From positions 1 through 64,000 of the forward strand of contig NZ_SEMB01000011.1 of assembly GCF_004153225.1 (NCBI RefSeq): a stretch of DNA of 64,000 nucleotides, in the 5' to 3' direction. Below the pieces are notes generated by a model. That model was not told where the DNA came from and did not search any database. It saw nothing but the letters and a program-made list of their open reading frames with translations. Every line of letters begins with the position of its first letter. Positions within the stretch are counted from its first letter, which is position 1. A program made the translations under genes and the position numbers. Shown one piece after another: positions 60,980-64,000 of this stretch. Source of the DNA: Sporolactobacillus sp. THM7-7 (GTDB taxonomy: Bacteria; Bacillota; Bacilli; Bacillales; Sporolactobacillaceae).

Positions 60980-61009
60980 CAGTGTAGTCAGGTAAGAAGA
61001 AATCTAAAC
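60980..61009 (-). promoter_or_regulatory. Sigma-F promoter of spoIIR
   Basis: On the minus strand GTTTA (61005-61009), 15 bases, GACTACACTG (60980-60989). The -10 fits GGNNANANTR with the same G-to-A change seen upstream of spoIIQ. It lies 21 bases before the start codon. Confidence 0.65.
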
Positions 61010-61081
61010 GTCCGAAAAAATTTTACGGTCGGACCGAATCCCCGGGAAACAGGCTAGCCGCAAACGCGCGCCAAACCGAAT

Positions 61082-61963
61082 TTACGGAAGCTTTCTGTCT
61101 GTTCGAATCACAGCCATGACATTACGATCGTATCCTGAGACATCCTGTTCTACGGTCAGCGTTTCGATCCGGTCTGTAAAAGCGTTCCGAATCAGCGAGG
61201 CAACCGGCCGGCCCTGCGCAGCGCCAATTTCAAATGCCATAAGAAAAAAAGGGGCCGATCCGATAACCCCCGGCACCGCTTCAAGGATCCGCCGGTAAAA
61301 ATCCAACCCGTCCGCACCGCCGAACAGCGCCAGACGCGGTTCATAATTTTTCACCGTATCGCTAAGCTCATCCATTTCAGACCGGGTGATGTACGGAGGA
61401 TTTGAGACAAGCACATCGAAGGTCCGGCCGACGAGCGGATCAAGTAGATCGCCCCGGTAAAAATCAATACGGGCGCCGAGGTTCTTGGCGTTTTCCTCGG
61501 CGACTGCCAGCGCTCGTTCTGAAATATCGACCGCCGAAACGCGCCATTTCGGGTGTTCCAACGCAAGAGTAACGGCGATTGCGCCGCTGCCGCAGCCAAT
61601 ATCGCAGACAGCCAAACTACGGCTTTCCGGAAAATACCGTTCGGCCCAGATGCCCGTTCGGTAAACCAGCTCTTCCGTCTCAGGGCGCGGAATCAGTACA
61701 TTCGGCGTCACCTTGAAAGAGCGGCCGTAAAAAGACACCCGGCCGATCATATATTGAACGGGCGTTCCAAACAGGGCGTGTTCCCTGACTCTTTCCTTCA
61801 GCCAGGCCGCATCCGATTCGGGAAGCCCCTCCTGTATATCGGAAAAAAGATCCGTCCGGGTAACGCCAAGACGGTGGCGGAGCAATAGCTCTCCAATATT
61901 TTCGTCGCGATGATGTTTTTTTAAAAAGTCTGCTGCCCAGCGCAGCGCTTCAAATCTTTTCAT
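61082..61963 (-). CDS. prmC: Release factor glutamine methyltransferase
   Basis: A 293-residue SAM-dependent enzyme that methylates the GGQ glutamine of release factors. CDIGCGSGAIAVTLA is the SAM motif and SNPPYI the catalytic motif. It starts 3 bases after the prfA stop codon, so the enzyme and its substrate are made together. Confidence 0.95.
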   Translation of the reverse strand: MKRFEALRWAADFLKKHHRDENIGELLLRHRLGVTRTDLFSDIQEGLPESDAAWLKERVREHALFGTPVQYMIGRVSFYGRSFKVTPNVLIPRPETEELVYRTGIWAERYFPESRSLAVCDIGCGSGAIAVTLALEHPKWRVSAVDISERALAVAEENAKNLGARIDFYRGDLLDPLVGRTFDVLVSNPPYITRSEMDELSDTVKNYEPRLALFGGADGLDFYRRILEAVPGVIGSAPFFLMAFEIGAAQGRPVASLIRNAFTDRIETLTVEQDVSGYDRNVMAVIRTDRKLP

Positions 61964-61966
61964 CGT

Positions 61967-63040
61967 TCACCCGGCGTTTGCCTGTTCCATTTTTTTCGTT
62001 TGGTCGTTCATAATCAGCGCGTCGATGATTTCATCAATTTTCCCGTTCATCACCTGGTCCAGCTGATGAATCGTCAGGCCGATCCGATGATCCGTCACTC
62101 GGTTTTGAGGAAAGTTGTACGTACGGATCCGTTCCGAGCGGTCGCCGCTGCCTACCGCGGATTTGCGCGAGGAATCGTAAGCCGCCTGCGCCTCTTTCTG
62201 ATATTTGTCATAAACGCGCGCGCGCAGCACTTTCATGGCTTTTTCTTTATTTTTAATCTGGGATCTCTCTTCCTGACAAGAAACCACGATCCCTGTCGGT
62301 ATGTGCGTCAGTCGGATCGCCGACATGGTTGTATTCACGCTCTGCCCCCCAGGACCGCTCGATGCGAACCGGTCCACACGGATATCCTTGTCGTTCAGTT
62401 CGACGTCCACATCTTTCATTTCCGGCAAAACGGCGACCGTCGCGGTTGAGGTATGAATGCGCCCGCCGGATTCAGTCTCCGGGACTCGCTGCACGCGGTG
62501 AGCGCCGTTCTCGTATTTCAGCTTGGAGTAGGCGCCTTTTCCGGTTATCATACACACGACTTCTTTGTAACCGCCGATTTCATTCGGACTGGCATCGATC
62601 ACTTCCGTTTTCCAGTTCTGTTCATCGGCATAGCGCGAATACATTTTGAACAGGTCCCCCGCGAACAGCGCGGCTTCGTCCCCGCCCGCCGCTCCGCGGA
62701 TTTCCACAATCACATTCCGGTCGTCGTTCGGATCTTTCGGAATCAGCAGTTTTTTCAGTTTTTCCTCGAGAGCCGACCGATCTGCCTCAAGACGGGCGAT
62801 CTCGTCGTGAACCATCTCTTTCATAGCGGCATCAAGCGGTTCATCAAGCATGGATTTTGCATCCTTGAGCTCGGCATCCGTTTTTTTATACTTTCTGTAA
62901 ACGGAAACAGTCTTCTCCAAGTCCGCCTGTTCTTTAGAGTAATCCCGCAGCTTGGCCGGATGATTGATGACATCCGGATCGGCAAGGAGCTGATTCAATT
63001 TTTCGTATCGCTCTTCTATCGACTGCAAACGCTGAAACAT
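61967..63040 (-). CDS. prfA: Peptide chain release factor 1
   Basis: A 357-residue class I release factor for UAA and [14 protein letters not shown] contains the GGQ tip that PrmC modifies, and the codon-recognition loop with PET ([15 protein letters not shown]) identifies RF1. ATG 63040 aligns with the family start; a GTG nine bases upstream is in frame. Confidence 0.97.
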   Translation of the reverse strand: MFQRLQSIEERYEKLNQLLADPDVINHPAKLRDYSKEQADLEKTVSVYRKYKKTDAELKDAKSMLDEPLDAAMKEMVHDEIARLEADRSALEEKLKKLLIPKDPNDDRNVIVEIRGAAGGDEAALFAGDLFKMYSRYADEQNWKTEVIDASPNEIGGYKEVVCMITGKGAYSKLKYENGAHRVQRVPETESGGRIHTSTATVAVLPEMKDVDVELNDKDIRVDRFASSGPGGQSVNTTMSAIRLTHIPTGIVVSCQEERSQIKNKEKAMKVLRARVYDKYQKEAQAAYDSSRKSAVGSGDRSERIRTYNFPQNRVTDHRIGLTIHQLDQVMNGKIDEIIDALIMNDQTKKMEQANAG

Positions 63041-63228
63041 GCTCTCCACCTCGTTTTGAACAGTGCTTACTCGTCAGGCGCCGCTTGATCCGGTGTATAC
63101 CCCATGTTGTATCCACGCCACGCAATCGCCTTCACGTCCATCCATCTCGATTTTTATTATATGATACGCTTCTTCAGCCCGTCAAAAAACGGTCGGCTGA
63201 TCCGCGCGTCGAATCGCGCATCTTTATT

Positions 63229-63801
63229 TTAAATCGGCGGATGGTTGTAGCAGTGCCGACACACCGGATAGTAGCTTTCATTGCCGCCGATTTGGATCTG
63301 CTCGCCGGTGTAAACCGGTTTCCCGCTGCTGTCGACGCGCAGATTCATCGTCGCCTTTCGTTCGCAGAACCAGCAAATGGTCTTCATCTCTTCGATTTTA
63401 TCCGCGTAGAGAAGCATGTATTTGCTGCCTTCAAAAAGTTCGTTGCGAAAATCATTCTTCAGCCCGAATCCCATCACCGGAATACGGCATTCATCGACGA
63501 TTTTCGCCAGCTGGAGCACGTGTTCCTTCGTGAGAAACTGCACTTCATCGACGAGGACACAATGCGGCTTCGGCGTATAGTCGGATACGATTTGATAAAT
63601 ATCCGTCTCGTGAAAAATCGGTATGGCCGGACGCTTAAACCCGACCCGACTGGAAATCGAACCAACCTCTTCCCTGTCGTCGAGCCCCGAGGTAAATAGA
63701 AGAACCGGTTTTTCCTGTTCCTCATAATTATGGGCGACTTTTATAATTTCAATGGATTTGCCGCTGTTCATCGCACCGTATTTAAAAAAAAGCTGTGCCA
63801 T
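63229..63801 (-). CDS. tdk: Thymidine kinase
   Basis: A 190-residue type II thymidine kinase. The P-loop is YGAMNSGKS (8-16), the lasso and zinc site use CWFCERK and CRHCYNH, and VLVDEVQFL holds the catalytic base region. It phosphorylates thymidine in salvage. The order tdk-prfA-prmC matches B. subtilis. Confidence 0.96.
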   Translation of the reverse strand: MAQLFFKYGAMNSGKSIEIIKVAHNYEEQEKPVLLFTSGLDDREEVGSISSRVGFKRPAIPIFHETDIYQIVSDYTPKPHCVLVDEVQFLTKEHVLQLAKIVDECRIPVMGFGLKNDFRNELFEGSKYMLLYADKIEEMKTICWFCERKATMNLRVDSSGKPVYTGEQIQIGGNESYYPVCRHCYNHPPI

Positions 63802-63894
63802 GTCTCTCTCCTCTTCGTCACGTCTTTTTCTCGACTATTCAGCAATCAGCACTTACATTCATACATGCTTCGAATCCGTCCCTTTTTAAGGTAC

Positions 63895-63920
63895 AAAAAA
63901 CAGGCAGGTTTTCCTGCCTG
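63895..63920 (-). terminator. Intrinsic terminator upstream of tdk
   Basis: CAGGCAGG and CCTGCCTG arms around TTTT, followed on the minus strand by six T. It would end a gene beyond the right edge of the window, rpmE by analogy with B. subtilis. Confidence 0.8.
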
Positions 63921-64000
63921 ACACGTTTTCCTATCAAGTCTGTTTCATAATCATGCCGAGCCGCTTAATAGAGGACATTCGAATAGGCTGGGAAAAATAG

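Overview
The window is chromosomal DNA of a low-to-mid GC, endospore-forming, flagellated Firmicute of the order Bacillales. Gene order follows the Bacillus subtilis ywq, ywr and ywl/ywm blocks, and sporulation genes (spoIIID, spoIIQ, spoIID, spoIIR), flagellar rod genes (flhO, flhP) and mbl are all present. A secreted GH68 fructansucrase and the gene order would suit a Sporolactobacillus-like lineage, but that placement is inference. Nearly all genes lie on the minus strand.

Layout: (1) 1-8861, an exopolysaccharide operon read leftward from a promoter at about 8.9 kb: ywqC-ywqD-ywqE (chain-length/kinase/phosphatase control), ugd, galU, a phosphoglycosyltransferase, two family 2 glycosyltransferases, a Wzy-like polymerase and the first codons of rmlA. 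The glycosyltransferase part is visibly AT-rich. (2) 10.5-18.2 kb, a cell-surface island: a GH68 fructansucrase and a divergent GH25 lysozyme that carry the same tandem SH3-like wall-binding module, then a GH73 glucosaminidase with its own ~90-residue repeats. (3) 18.6-20.0 kb, an intact IS3-family element sitting inside a short-repeat array. (4) 20.7-24.2 kb, a potassium uptake operon with one KtrA and two KtrB paralogues. (5) 25.0-25.8 kb, a frameshifted regulator remnant. (6) 26-31 kb, fabZ, an EpuA-like gene, flhP, flhO, mbl and spoIIID. (7) 32-37.5 kb, a NERD-domain protein and a ywrABCD-like chromate/gamma-glutamyltransferase block. (8) 38-45.6 kb, spoIIQ, spoIID, murAA, ywmB, ywzB. (9) 46-53.6 kb, the F1Fo ATP synthase operon with an AtpZ-like leader gene. 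(10) 54-64 kb, upp, glyA, ywlG, mntP, ywlC, spoIIR, prmC, prfA, tdk.

The most unusual signal is between the genes. At least seven sequence-unrelated families of short tandem repeats, nearly all with a 20-21 bp period (about two turns of B-DNA), fill intergenic spaces; the largest array is about 1.66 kb and holds about 79 units. Separately, an imperfect palindrome of about 55-70 bp recurs seven times between genes in both orientations. Neither matches a mobile element, CRISPR array or coding sequence that I recognise.
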